DNA of 64,000 nucleotides from contig NZ_CANKZC010000002.1 of the NCBI RefSeq assembly GCF_947488565.1, positions 620,001 to 684,000 of the forward strand. Direction: 5' to 3'. Below, piece after piece: positions 36,988-45,433 of this stretch. Numbering within the stretch: the first letter of the stretch is position 1; every line of letters begins with the position of its first letter. A model generated the notes under the pieces. That model did not search any database. It worked only from the letters and a program-made list of their open reading frames with translations, and was not told where the DNA came from. This DNA comes from an uncultured Psychrobacter sp. (GTDB lineage Bacteria > Pseudomonadota > Gammaproteobacteria > Pseudomonadales > Moraxellaceae). The position numbers were made by a program, and so were the translations under genes.

Positions 36988-37023
36988 TTATCCATTATTT
37001 TTATTATTCATTTTTAGTTATCG

Positions 37024-37467
37024 TTGTTTAATGATACGCTCAATTATTTTCTGCTCGCTTATACTTGGAATATCTCAGTGGACTTTACCGCCTTTAAAAT
37101 TGATATCATCGACATAACAGGATTGGCCAAAGATGCGCTGCATATTTATGTTGGCGTCGGCGTCTATCTGCTTTGTCTACTCATACTGCTGCCTATTATC
37201 AAAAAGCAAGGTATTCGATCATTCATCGCATTAATCGTGGTGACGGGTGTCGCTCTATTGGGTGAGTATTTGGACAACCGTCATATCATTAGACCAAGAG
37301 GGTTTTTTGCATTAGGAATGGTAGATATCAAGGCAAGTTTTCATGATTTGGTGAATACTTGCTTAGTCCCTTACGTGCTACATGCATTAAATAAGTGGAC
37401 AGTCATCTTTCGACCAGCCAATAAACCTGCCTCATTGACCAAACGCCATAAAAAAACGGACTATTAA
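37024..37467 (+). CDS. Small membrane protein of unknown function, TTG start
   Basis: The 147-residue frame starts at TTG; an in-frame stop at 37015 and the absence of any early ATG leave TTG as the only reasonable start. Two clear hydrophobic segments lie at about 40-60 (HIYVGVGVYLLCLLILLP) and 67-83, with a possible amphipathic third near 105-120. The C-terminus is basic. I do not recognise the family. The terminator of the gene overlaps its last codons, which supports a real gene ending there. Confidence 0.6.
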   Translation: MFNDTLNYFLLAYTWNISVDFTAFKIDIIDITGLAKDALHIYVGVGVYLLCLLILLPIIKKQGIRSFIALIVVTGVALLGEYLDNRHIIRPRGFFALGMVDIKASFHDLVNTCLVPYVLHALNKWTVIFRPANKPASLTKRHKKTDY

Positions 37468-37482
37468 ACAGTCCGTTTTTTA
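37451..37482. terminator. Bidirectional terminator overlapping a CDS end
   Basis: AAAAAACGGACT (37451-37462) pairs with AGTCCGTTTTTT (37470-37481) over a 7-nt loop. It overlaps the last codons of the small membrane protein gene and also fits the end of avtA on the other strand. Confidence 0.9.
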
Positions 37483-37518
37483 TTTTGCTATTTGAGCTTA
37501 TGATTTTAGCAACTAATC

Positions 37519-38856
37519 TTATTTTTTGGCCTCATCATACAGCTCGCGTACTACGTCGCCAATCACCTTAATACCATCCGTCAGCGTCTGCTCATCGGCG
37601 GCGATACTCATGCGAATACACTCGTGCGCGTGCTGATAATCGCTAACATCGACACCAGGGAAGAAGTATTTGCTTGGCACAATCAATGTGCCTTTTTCTT
37701 TGAGACGCTCGTACAGCTCAACCGTGGTAATGGGCAAACCTTTAAACCATAACCAGAAAAATATCGCGCCTTCAGGCTTATGAATCACCAGCGGATAATC
37801 ACCCAAAGCTTCTTTTAATAGCTTTACAGCGAGTTTTGCTTGCTGCTGATAAAACGGCTTAACTTCATTATCAGATAACTGCTTGATACGATCGTTTTCT
37901 ACCAATGGTGTGGCAATCGCTGCACCAAAGCGTGTCGGTGCTAGATTAACCACCGCATTCATGGCACTGACCGCTGCGATCACTTTCGTATCGGCGACAA
38001 TGATACCGGTACGCACACCAGGCAGACCGATTTTGGACAGGCTAAAGCACAGAATGGTATTGTTATCCCAGCTTAATTGCGCGTCAGAGTAGATAATATT
38101 GGGGAAGGGCATACCATAGGCGTTGTCAATAATCAGCGGTATGTCATAGCGCGCCGCAATCTCGGATAAATGTACCATTTCGTCATCGGTCAGTACGTTA
38201 CCCGTCGGATTGGTCGGGCGTGAGCAGCAAATCGCCCCGATACGACCTTCTTTTAGCGCGGGCAAGTTTTCTAACGCGTCAAAATCCACACGATATTTAA
38301 AGAAGCCTTCTTCGCCGTCATGCGTCACCTCATCGATATGTGGCAATACGGCGGTGAAATGCTGACCTTCGACATGTACATCACTATAGCCGATATACTC
38401 AGGAGTCAATGGCAGTAGAATGGATTTGTCGATAGATTCGTTTTCGTTATTTTGACTGTTTTCATCAACGAAAGCACCGCCAAACAGATTAAACAGATAG
38501 AAAAACGCATTCTGTGAGCCGTTGGTCAGGGCGATGTTTTCTGAGGTGAGGTTCCAATCATAATGACGGTTGAAAAAGCCAACCAAGGCATCGATAAAGG
38601 CGGCGTCCCCTTGCGGATTAGAGTAGTTCGCCATACTAATAATCGCGCTGCTATTTGCTTCATCTGTATCATTGTCCGTACCCAGCGCCTTATAGGTCTC
38701 TAGAAACAACTCATTAACAGGGTCAATTTTGGCAGGGTTACCACCGCCCAGCATGTTGACTGGCTGATCGCTTTTTAGCGCATCACCCAAATCGTCCATC
38801 AATTGTGAGATGCCCGTAGGCTGGGTGAACTTTTGACCGAACTTTGAGAATTTCAT
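37519..38856 (-). CDS. avtA: Valine-pyruvate aminotransferase
   Basis: This fold-type I PLP aminotransferase exchanges the amino group between valine (or 2-aminobutyrate) and pyruvate/alanine. The start MKFSKFGQKFTQPTGISQLM is the AvtA type, followed by NMLGGGNPAKI near residue 34. CCSRPTNPTGNVLTDDE and the PLP lysine in CFSLSKIGLPGVRTG near residue 274 are clear. At 445 residues it is slightly longer than E. coli AvtA; the extra is an acidic insert near residue 130 (DENSQNNENES). Confidence 0.92.
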   Translation of the reverse strand: MKFSKFGQKFTQPTGISQLMDDLGDALKSDQPVNMLGGGNPAKIDPVNELFLETYKALGTDNDTDEANSSAIISMANYSNPQGDAAFIDALVGFFNRHYDWNLTSENIALTNGSQNAFFYLFNLFGGAFVDENSQNNENESIDKSILLPLTPEYIGYSDVHVEGQHFTAVLPHIDEVTHDGEEGFFKYRVDFDALENLPALKEGRIGAICCSRPTNPTGNVLTDDEMVHLSEIAARYDIPLIIDNAYGMPFPNIIYSDAQLSWDNNTILCFSLSKIGLPGVRTGIIVADTKVIAAVSAMNAVVNLAPTRFGAAIATPLVENDRIKQLSDNEVKPFYQQQAKLAVKLLKEALGDYPLVIHKPEGAIFFWLWFKGLPITTVELYERLKEKGTLIVPSKYFFPGVDVSDYQHAHECIRMSIAADEQTLTDGIKVIGDVVRELYDEAKK

Positions 38857-39081
38857 AAGACTACCATGCTGTTTTGGAGAGGTGTAAGAGGTTATTCATT
38901 GATAAAGTTGGGCTAGTATAGCAAATGAGGGCTATGAAGGGAGTAAACAACCTTGCTTGATGCCGCGCTTAATATATAGGAGCTTGTCTGATGTCCAACA
39001 AACGCTAACACAGCGTCCACCGCAACCCTTATATAGTAAGTGCTAAATAACAGACCCACTACGATTAAAAAAGGAGTCCTT

Positions 39082-40029
39082 ATGAAAGCTGTATTACTCG
39101 ATGAAAAAAGATTTGCTGCCGACCTTGCGCGACCTACTCCCGAAAAAATAACCGACTACGTTACCTTTGAAGAAACCCCACAAGACAATAAAACCATCAT
39201 TGAGCGCTGTCAAGATGCCGACATCATGATTAATGGCTCGCTACGTATCGAGCGTGACGTGATTGAGGCGCTACCCAATCTCAAGCTCATCCAGCTCCTC
39301 TCTGTCGGCTCCAACCATATTGACAAACAAGCCTGCGAAGACAATGACGTCACGCTCCTTAATGCACCGGATTTTGCCAGCGCCACCGTCGCCGAGCACA
39401 CCATGATGTTATTACTCAGCGCTATGCGTGCCAGTATCCATTATCACAACAAAGTGAAAAGTGGCGAATGGAAGGAGAAGGGGCGAGCCGATATCATTGA
39501 TGCTGAGGCCATTGACCTTGAGGGTTTAACCATCGGTATGATTGGTATCGGCGACATTGGCAAGCGGATCACCAAGCTTGCCAAAGCCTATGACATGAAC
39601 GTCCTATGGGCAGAGCGCCAAGGTCGCAAGCCTCGTAATGACGACTACACCGACTTTGACACCGTCCTGAGCAACTCCGATGTTATCACCATACATTGCC
39701 CGCTCACCAAGGAAACCAAACATCTTATTAACCAAGACACCCTAAGCAAAATGAGTAAAAAACCGCTGGTGGTCAACGTCGCCCGTGGCAAGATTGTCGA
39801 TAGCGAGGCCTTAGCTGACGCAGTCAGACAAGAGCAGATACTCGGCTATGCCACCGACGTATTTGAACAAGAACCTGCTGGCGAAGATGATCCGATTGTC
39901 CAGCTTGCCAACGAAGGTCATCCTCGTATCATTCTGACCCCGCATATGGGTGCAGGTAGCCGAGCCTCGCAAGTCAAACTATGGAAGATAATCACTCGCC
40001 AAATAAATGAGTTTATTGAAAATAGTTAG
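39082..40029 (+). CDS. D-isomer-specific 2-hydroxyacid dehydrogenase
   Basis: The ATG at 39082 is chosen because AAGGAG stands 7 bases before it; this gives 315 residues. The NAD-binding loop GMIGIGDIGKRITKLA is near residue 152. The catalytic Arg is in VNVARGKIVDSEAL near 231, Glu in DVFEQEP near 259, and His in TPHMGAGSR near 286. Relatives include glycerate, phosphoglycerate and glyoxylate/hydroxypyruvate reductases; the substrate cannot be told from sequence. It is the last core gene before the accessory stretch at 40030-42053. Confidence 0.9.
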   Translation: MKAVLLDEKRFAADLARPTPEKITDYVTFEETPQDNKTIIERCQDADIMINGSLRIERDVIEALPNLKLIQLLSVGSNHIDKQACEDNDVTLLNAPDFASATVAEHTMMLLLSAMRASIHYHNKVKSGEWKEKGRADIIDAEAIDLEGLTIGMIGIGDIGKRITKLAKAYDMNVLWAERQGRKPRNDDYTDFDTVLSNSDVITIHCPLTKETKHLINQDTLSKMSKKPLVVNVARGKIVDSEALADAVRQEQILGYATDVFEQEPAGEDDPIVQLANEGHPRIILTPHMGAGSRASQVKLWKIITRQINEFIENS

Positions 40030-40110
40030 GATTAAAATAACTGAGATGTGAATTGAGAGGGTTTTGGAACTGATGCAGCAGAAACCTGCTTTGCGCTTGT
40101 AGTTGGCAGT

Positions 40111-40187
40111 CTGCGGCGCACAGCACCTAAACACAGTAGCGTTCCAACGTTCGAGCGATCACTCCTGTGCGAGGTGCTGTAAGCGCC
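40111..40187. repeat. GC-rich near-palindromic element
   Basis: GGCGCACAGCACCT (40115-40128) is complementary to AGGTGCTGT (40172-40180) and GCGCC (40183-40187), with two unpaired bases. An inner CACAG (40132-40136) pairs with CTGTG (40165-40169). The loop holds CGTTCCAACG. The element and its surroundings (40065-40225) are visibly more GC-rich than the AT-rich genes beside it. It has no T-run, so it is not an ordinary terminator; a structured RNA, a repeat or a mobile-element remnant are possible. Confidence 0.5.
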
Positions 40188-40271
40188 ACAATCTACCAAG
40201 CTACCGCTGCAATCAGGGCTAAAAGCCTTGTTATCGCAGAGATAGTTTTAAATTTGTTACTAATGAACCCT

Positions 40272-40892
40272 TTATTTACCATCGTCCCAAGAATTTAGGA
40301 AATCAGCTAAAATATCTCCATGACATGCTTCGGGTTTACAAAAGCAACCAAGCCTCTTTCCAGCCAGTTTATATACCTCATTCTTTTCTTTTTTAACAAA
40401 TTTATTATGATCGAAGTCATACTTAAATTTTCTTATAACGTCTTCTCTTGAATTATCTTCATCGTTTGAGAAATCATACATAGAATAAGGGTTTCCCCAA
40501 TAGGAACCACGACCTATGTACTGATAAGTATCGCTACTTTTGATAGACTTATACTGTGTGTCTTTATCTATATTTACAACACGAGTAATATCAATATTGA
40601 TTATCCTAGTATTTATATTAGGATTGTTAATAAAGCTCTGATAATTATCTACAAACTCTTCACCATCATCAAAAACGATAGCATGAGTTATATTGTTGCT
40701 ATTAAGGTCAGATATCTTATAAAGTGCTGTTTTTTTTACAATATTTTGAAAGAAAGATTCAATAAAATTATTCGGATCAGAAAGGTAATAGACATTATAG
40801 TTGTTTAAGTTTTGTACTATTCGACTTACTTTTCTTTCAAACTTTGCTTTTACCTTAAATGCTTCAGGATAGAATATAAACAGATTTGTCAT
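40272..40892 (-). CDS. DUF4326-domain protein with an unknown N-terminal domain
   Basis: The 206-residue protein has two parts. Residues about 1-110 are an unrecognised alpha/beta-looking region with many Asn and Ile (THAIVFDDGEEFVDNY). Residues about 120-206 match the DUF4326 pattern: YIGRGSYWGNPY at 125-136, NSREDVIRKFKYDF, and GKRLGCFCKPEACHGD at 178-193, with three cysteines and a histidine. DUF4326 has no proven function. The gene overlaps the upstream DUF488 gene by four bases (ATGA), so the two are translationally coupled. The sequence is far more AT-rich than the flanks, a sign of horizontal transfer. Confidence 0.75.
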   Translation of the reverse strand: MTNLFIFYPEAFKVKAKFERKVSRIVQNLNNYNVYYLSDPNNFIESFFQNIVKKTALYKISDLNSNNITHAIVFDDGEEFVDNYQSFINNPNINTRIINIDITRVVNIDKDTQYKSIKSSDTYQYIGRGSYWGNPYSMYDFSNDEDNSREDVIRKFKYDFDHNKFVKKEKNEVYKLAGKRLGCFCKPEACHGDILADFLNSWDDGK

Positions 40893-41335
40893 AATAAATT
40901 AACCAAATGATTACTTTGAATATCGTTATTGAATTTTTTTAAGTATTCTAAGATTAATCTTCTATGACAATAGTGAGGAAGGTGCTCACTACATAATAAA
41001 CAGCTATTATTGAAGTCTTCTGATCTTAGATACCTTTCAATTCTTCTTCTCTGCATAAGATTCATAAATTTATCTTCATAGGCTTCCCAACTAATCTCTT
41101 TCTTCTGATAAGGTTTTAGAATTTCTTTTGTAGGTGCTAAGTCAGGTAGGTGTAAATACTCACAGTTGCACAACTCTTTTAAAAAGTACTTTAAATCATT
41201 TTTCTTAGCAAATGCTGAAAGTTGGGACGTATTATTTAGCCTGACATCAATTAATGTATGTATACCCTGCTGTTTGATCATACCAAAAAAATCTTTAGCG
41301 CCCTTTTGGGTAAATCCAATAGTATGTACTTTCAT
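40889..41335 (-). CDS. DUF488-family protein
   Basis: The ATG at 41335 (MKVHTIGFTQKGAKDFF) is preferred over one at 41362 because it fits the family start and lies just after the upstream stop; this gives 148 residues. DUF488 hallmarks are IDVRLNN near 29-35, and LLCSEHLPHYCHRRLILEYL near 113-132, with Cys115 and the Cys123-His124-Arg125 triplet. The biochemical role of DUF488 is not established. It is the middle gene of the three-gene unit and overlaps DUF4326 by four bases. Confidence 0.82.
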   Translation of the reverse strand: MKVHTIGFTQKGAKDFFGMIKQQGIHTLIDVRLNNTSQLSAFAKKNDLKYFLKELCNCEYLHLPDLAPTKEILKPYQKKEISWEAYEDKFMNLMQRRRIERYLRSEDFNNSCLLCSEHLPHYCHRRLILEYLKKFNNDIQSNHLVNLL

Positions 41336-41339
41336 AGTT

Positions 41340-41984
41340 TTATTCCGCGAATATAGTAGCAATTAATTTATAACAGCAGTTGTTCTGCTCCCAAGGCTCT
41401 CCTAAGCTTATACATAAAATAGATTCTGAGTAGTCCTCAGAACTATTAATAATTTTATCAAAATTAGGATCAGTAACAGATAATGTATATTCAATGCCTT
41501 TATAAAAAAACGTAGCTTTCCTTCTTCTTTTTCCATAAGACTCATCGTAGTATAATTTCAAATTACTAACTTTAACTAAGTATAGAGAGTTTGCAATTAT
41601 TATCTGCCCGTTTTGTATCTGACTGTAAGGTAGATTATCTCCTGTACCCCAAAGATCTTCTGGGCTATCTAAGTAGGAGTTAAGTTGGAATGGATGAATA
41701 TAGTATGATTGAGTCCATGTCCATGTGTTATCTATCATACGATTTTCAGGTTGATTTATTAAAGGAGTTTCACCTAAAAACCTCATATTAATTTTTTGTA
41801 GTGGCTTTACATTATATGAGCCTCTAAATTTTGGGTTGGTAACTTGAATTTGAGAATTGTTAAGAGCGCATCCATTTACATCTCCTACAGGTCTAATCCA
41901 TTGTTTTGTTCTTATACACTTTCCTGCTACACAGTGAGCTCTATTCTTAACAGAATTGGCTAATATAACAATCGTGTTATTCAT
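41340..41984 (-). CDS. Dual OB-fold (DuOB)-like domain protein
   Basis: The 214-residue protein begins NNTIVILANSVKNRAHCVAGK and has TKQWIRPVGD near residue 27, a start that I associate with the DuOB domain often found near DUF488 genes. It is rich in beta-strand-like segments (GQIIIANSLYLVKVSNLKLYY) and ends GEPWEQNNCCYKLIATIFAE, with a conserved-looking SLGEPW. An OB-type fold suggests nucleic-acid or nucleotide binding; this is inference. AAGGGGA precedes the ATG. It is the first gene of the operon, only four bases from DUF488. Composition is AT-rich. Confidence 0.65.
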   Translation of the reverse strand: MNNTIVILANSVKNRAHCVAGKCIRTKQWIRPVGDVNGCALNNSQIQVTNPKFRGSYNVKPLQKINMRFLGETPLINQPENRMIDNTWTWTQSYYIHPFQLNSYLDSPEDLWGTGDNLPYSQIQNGQIIIANSLYLVKVSNLKLYYDESYGKRRRKATFFYKGIEYTLSVTDPNFDKIINSSEDYSESILCISLGEPWEQNNCCYKLIATIFAE

Positions 41985-42053
41985 TTAACATGTCCCCTTA
42001 TGTTATCAATATAAAATTTTTTATCAAAGTATACTAATTATCAAGCTTTCAAC

Positions 42054-44648
42054 CTAAACCATCCCCCGCACCCGCGCCATAATCCCACGTCCAATCACCA
42101 ATCTCACATAAATAACGGCAATGGCAAACAGCAAGACGATTAACGCTGCACCGCCAATAGCCAAGCTTGTCCATGGCACACTAAACTGTAGATTAAACCA
42201 TTGAGTAATCGCCGCCCATGCGCCAACGCTGGCGATGACCACGGCAAAGGTCGCCGCGCTAATACCAAGCACGCCCAGCTCTAAGATATTGAGCATATAC
42301 AGGTCACGCTTTTGCATACCGAGCAGTCTAAACGACGCGCTGTCCTTCATGCGATCTTGCGAAGTAGACAGTAGCGAGCTAATCAGCACCATGACCCCAG
42401 TAAGTAGGGCAAGCAAGGTGAACACATAGACCAAGCGGCTCATTTGTACCACCAGCTCTTGGATTTGTTTCGCGATAGCCGTACCATCAATGGTGGTGAC
42501 CGCTGGGAACTGGCGTACCAGCTCACCTTGTAGCTCTGGAATCGTATCTTCTGATACGTGGGCAGTGGCAAATTGAATCTGCGGAGCAGCGGACAGCACG
42601 GACGGCTCAAATAAGAAATAGAAATACGGGCTTGGGCCACGCTCATAGCGCGTGCGGATACTGGTGATCTGCCCGACGATTTCGATACCTTGAATATTAA
42701 AGACCACTTCATCGCCCATGCCGACATTGAGCATACTGGCGGCAGTGTCCAAGATAGACAAGGGTTTGACTTGCTGATCGGCATCATCGATAGAGGTATA
42801 CAGCTCGCCATCTGTGAGCGAGTCAACGATATACTCGGTATCCATCACCGTATCTGCGTAGCTTAAGTTAAACACACGCGTAGGATCATCGAAGCCATCC
42901 TCAGGCTCGATATCTTTTGCCACCACGTCATTGGCCGTCTCCACACGGGCACGAATCACCGGATAATAGGTAACGGGTGCCTCAATGATGGTATCAATCT
43001 TATCATGCTGATCGCTCTGCACATCGAGCAAAAACAAATTGGGCGCGTCTTCAGGATAGGCATTAATAAACTGCGCATTGATACTGTGATTAAGTGTGGT
43101 GATGAGCGTCAGCACTGCGACCGACAGTGATAAGGTGACAAAGAACAACGCGGATTGGTTGCCTTTACGCGCCAGGTTATGGATGGCGATACGCTGCATC
43201 CAGCTGACCTTAGTGTTGCTTGCCAATTTCGCCAGTAGCCAGAGCCAACCACGCGCCAGTAGCCAAAATATTACCACCAGTACGATTAAGCCGCCTAATA
43301 GCTGCGCCCCTAATGACAGTGAGCCTACTTCATAAGCAAAGAAGGCATACAGTCCTGCCAGTACCAAGCCATACCATAGTAACGGTACGCGTCGATACCA
43401 AGGCAGGTCTCTAGTCTGCGTGCTCGCACCTTGGCTGAGGAGGGTAGCAGGCTTAGTGGTGTTTAGTGTACTCAGGCCGCGCTGCGCAATCAGTAATGTT
43501 AGGACTAAGGCAATTGTCACGGTCTTGATGGCACTGATTGGATTGATGGCAAGACCCACGTCGGCAGGCAAGATAGCCACTAGATAAGGCTGACCAACTT
43601 TAAGTAAGCCTAGGCTTAATATCACTGCGGCAACACAAGCGACAGCAGTCGTGACGATAAGCAGCTGATAGTAACTGCGCTTAAGTGAGCCGAGCGGCTC
43701 GCCTAATGCCAAGCGAATGGCGTTATTGGACTGCTGCTTGGTGACAAACGCGCTAATGACACCGTACATGGCGACCGCAGAGAGTAGTAATACCGCGATG
43801 ACCAGTAATTTTAAAAACATCAATACATTGTCCGAGATACGCGAGACCGAAGTATCGGCTGACACAGCGTCAGACAGCTCAATATCAGGATAATTGGTCA
43901 GGATATTTGTGAGCGCATCACGCTGTGTGGTTATAAGCTCTGGATCGCCTGCTATCTCAATACGATAGTTTATGCGGCTGCGTTGTCCTAATAGATTGGT
44001 TGACGGGAGTGCATCTTGTTTCATCAACACACGGCCACCAAAACCAAAGGTAGTTAACGGTCGATCAGGCTCTTTTGTCAGTACATCATTGATCATGAAC
44101 TGCGCATCGCCAATGGTGATACGGTCGCCGACTTCGGCCTGTAGGCTACTGAGCACTTCTGGCGCGACGATCACACTGTCAGATGTTAGCTGCTCCCATA
44201 GCGGCTGCCCTGAGGCAAGCTCGGCCGTACCGTATAAGGGATACGACGGCGAGACGGCTTTGACGCTGGCAAGCAAGGTTTGCTCATCATTGACCAGCAT
44301 GGCGCTAAACTGATAGTCATACACCGTTTGTGTATTAGGGATAGTTTCTACCTGCGTTAGTACTTCGCTTGGCCAGTCTTGCTTACTGTTTAGGATGAGA
44401 TCCCCACCAACGAGCGCACGCTGATTATCATTGATATAGCTATCGACAGACTGCTGCACAGAGTCGAGGGTCAGGTAGGTAGCAAGCGACAGGGTCAACG
44501 TCAGTAGGAACAACACAGGGTACACCCAGCGCTGCCACCAGCTACGACTGAGTGCTTGCGAGCCTAGATCGCGATTAAAAAGTTGGCTTATCATGCCACC
44601 TGAGTAATTTGACTCTTTATCCATATTATCCATTAACTGTCGACCCAT
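42054..44648 (-). CDS. ABC transporter permease, YbbP/FtsX type
   Basis: The 864-residue protein has an N-terminal membrane helix near 37-65, a large periplasmic domain, a cluster of membrane helices at about 270-420 and 430-520, a second periplasmic domain and a last set of helices at about 740-850 with the FtsX signature (LVYVFTLLALLTGVMVLISSLL and SFRLLGMQKRDL). This is the ten-helix YbbP layout. It overlaps the upstream ATPase gene; starts at 44648, 44633 or 44624 are all possible, and I keep the longest. With the YbbA-type ATPase it probably moves lipophilic substrates or proteins out of the inner membrane. Confidence 0.9.
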   Translation of the reverse strand: MGRQLMDNMDKESNYSGGMISQLFNRDLGSQALSRSWWQRWVYPVLFLLTLTLSLATYLTLDSVQQSVDSYINDNQRALVGGDLILNSKQDWPSEVLTQVETIPNTQTVYDYQFSAMLVNDEQTLLASVKAVSPSYPLYGTAELASGQPLWEQLTSDSVIVAPEVLSSLQAEVGDRITIGDAQFMINDVLTKEPDRPLTTFGFGGRVLMKQDALPSTNLLGQRSRINYRIEIAGDPELITTQRDALTNILTNYPDIELSDAVSADTSVSRISDNVLMFLKLLVIAVLLLSAVAMYGVISAFVTKQQSNNAIRLALGEPLGSLKRSYYQLLIVTTAVACVAAVILSLGLLKVGQPYLVAILPADVGLAINPISAIKTVTIALVLTLLIAQRGLSTLNTTKPATLLSQGASTQTRDLPWYRRVPLLWYGLVLAGLYAFFAYEVGSLSLGAQLLGGLIVLVVIFWLLARGWLWLLAKLASNTKVSWMQRIAIHNLARKGNQSALFFVTLSLSVAVLTLITTLNHSINAQFINAYPEDAPNLFLLDVQSDQHDKIDTIIEAPVTYYPVIRARVETANDVVAKDIEPEDGFDDPTRVFNLSYADTVMDTEYIVDSLTDGELYTSIDDADQQVKPLSILDTAASMLNVGMGDEVVFNIQGIEIVGQITSIRTRYERGPSPYFYFLFEPSVLSAAPQIQFATAHVSEDTIPELQGELVRQFPAVTTIDGTAIAKQIQELVVQMSRLVYVFTLLALLTGVMVLISSLLSTSQDRMKDSASFRLLGMQKRDLYMLNILELGVLGISAATFAVVIASVGAWAAITQWFNLQFSVPWTSLAIGGAALIVLLFAIAVIYVRLVIGRGIMARVRGMV

Positions 44649-45366
44649 CTATCATACCGTCATGCATAGTAATAACGCGATCTGCCATGTCAGCAAGCGC
44701 AGAATCGTGAGTCACGATGACCAGTGCCGACCCCGTCTGTTGGCGCAGGTCTAATAATAAATTCATGACTTGATCGGCATTTTGCTCATCAAGGTTGCCC
44801 GTTGGCTCATCAGCGAACACAATTTTTGGCTGCGATACCAGTGCCCGCGCCACAGCGGTACGCTGTTGCTCACCGCCTGATAGTTGATTGGGCAGACTAT
44901 GACGCCTATGACCCAGATCAACCGCATCAATAAGCTCATTCACCCGTGCTTTATTCGGACGCCGCGCGATATCAAGCGGAAAGGCAATATTTTCCGCCAC
45001 TGTCAAAGTCGGTAGTAGGTGAAATGATTGAAAGACAAAGCCCATCTCACGCTGACGAATGATTGCCAGCGCATCTTCATCGAGACTGCTTAGTGTCTGT
45101 CCAGCCAGCTCAACCGAGCCGCTATCAGGATAGTCTAATGCAGCAAGTAAACCCAGCAAAGTGGATTTACCTGAGCCTGATTTACCCATAATGACCACGA
45201 ACTCGCCAGCATCAACATGGATACTCACGTCCTTGATAATAGACAGTGATTGCTCACCGACTTGTACGGTTTTGTTGAGATGCGTGGCGGTAAGTAAGGC
45301 TTGCTGTTCAGGATTGGATGTAGATTCTGTTGATAATGATGCTGCAGTCGAATTTGATAAGGTCAT
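44626..45366 (-). CDS. ABC transporter ATP-binding protein, YbbA/LolD type
   Basis: The 246-residue ATPase shows Walker A GKSGSGKSTLLGLLAALD near residue 60, the Q-loop MGFVFQSFHLLPTL, the signature LSGGEQQRTAVARAL near 163, Walker B IVFADEPTGNLDE near 184 and the switch His in VIVTHD. The Ser/Thr-rich N-terminal about 25 residues are extra. It belongs to the MacB/LolD family that works with FtsX-type permeases, here the gene directly downstream and overlapping. The esterase gene tesA lies 67 bases upstream on the same strand. Confidence 0.93.
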   Translation of the reverse strand: MTLSNSTAASLSTESTSNPEQQALLTATHLNKTVQVGEQSLSIIKDVSIHVDAGEFVVIMGKSGSGKSTLLGLLAALDYPDSGSVELAGQTLSSLDEDALAIIRQREMGFVFQSFHLLPTLTVAENIAFPLDIARRPNKARVNELIDAVDLGHRRHSLPNQLSGGEQQRTAVARALVSQPKIVFADEPTGNLDEQNADQVMNLLLDLRQQTGSALVIVTHDSALADMADRVITMHDGMIDGSTVNG

Positions 45367-45433
45367 TACATAGTCTCAGTTGACGTAGGGTCTGTTACTT
45401 GTGCTGGCTCGTTAGGTATTTTAATCAGTCGAA

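Noticed and set aside
40030..42053. Mobile element with direct repeats around the three-gene operon
   Set aside because: I looked for matching short repeats, an integrase, a transposase or a tRNA junction and found none, so the module is called horizontally acquired only from composition and context.
42440..42826. 128-codon open frame on the minus strand in another frame
   Set aside because: It is a shifted reading of the YbbP-type permease gene and has no membrane or domain pattern.
44300..44648. Possible frameshift between the permease and ATPase genes
   Set aside because: The overlap of 23 bases or fewer is a normal operon overlap; both frames are complete.
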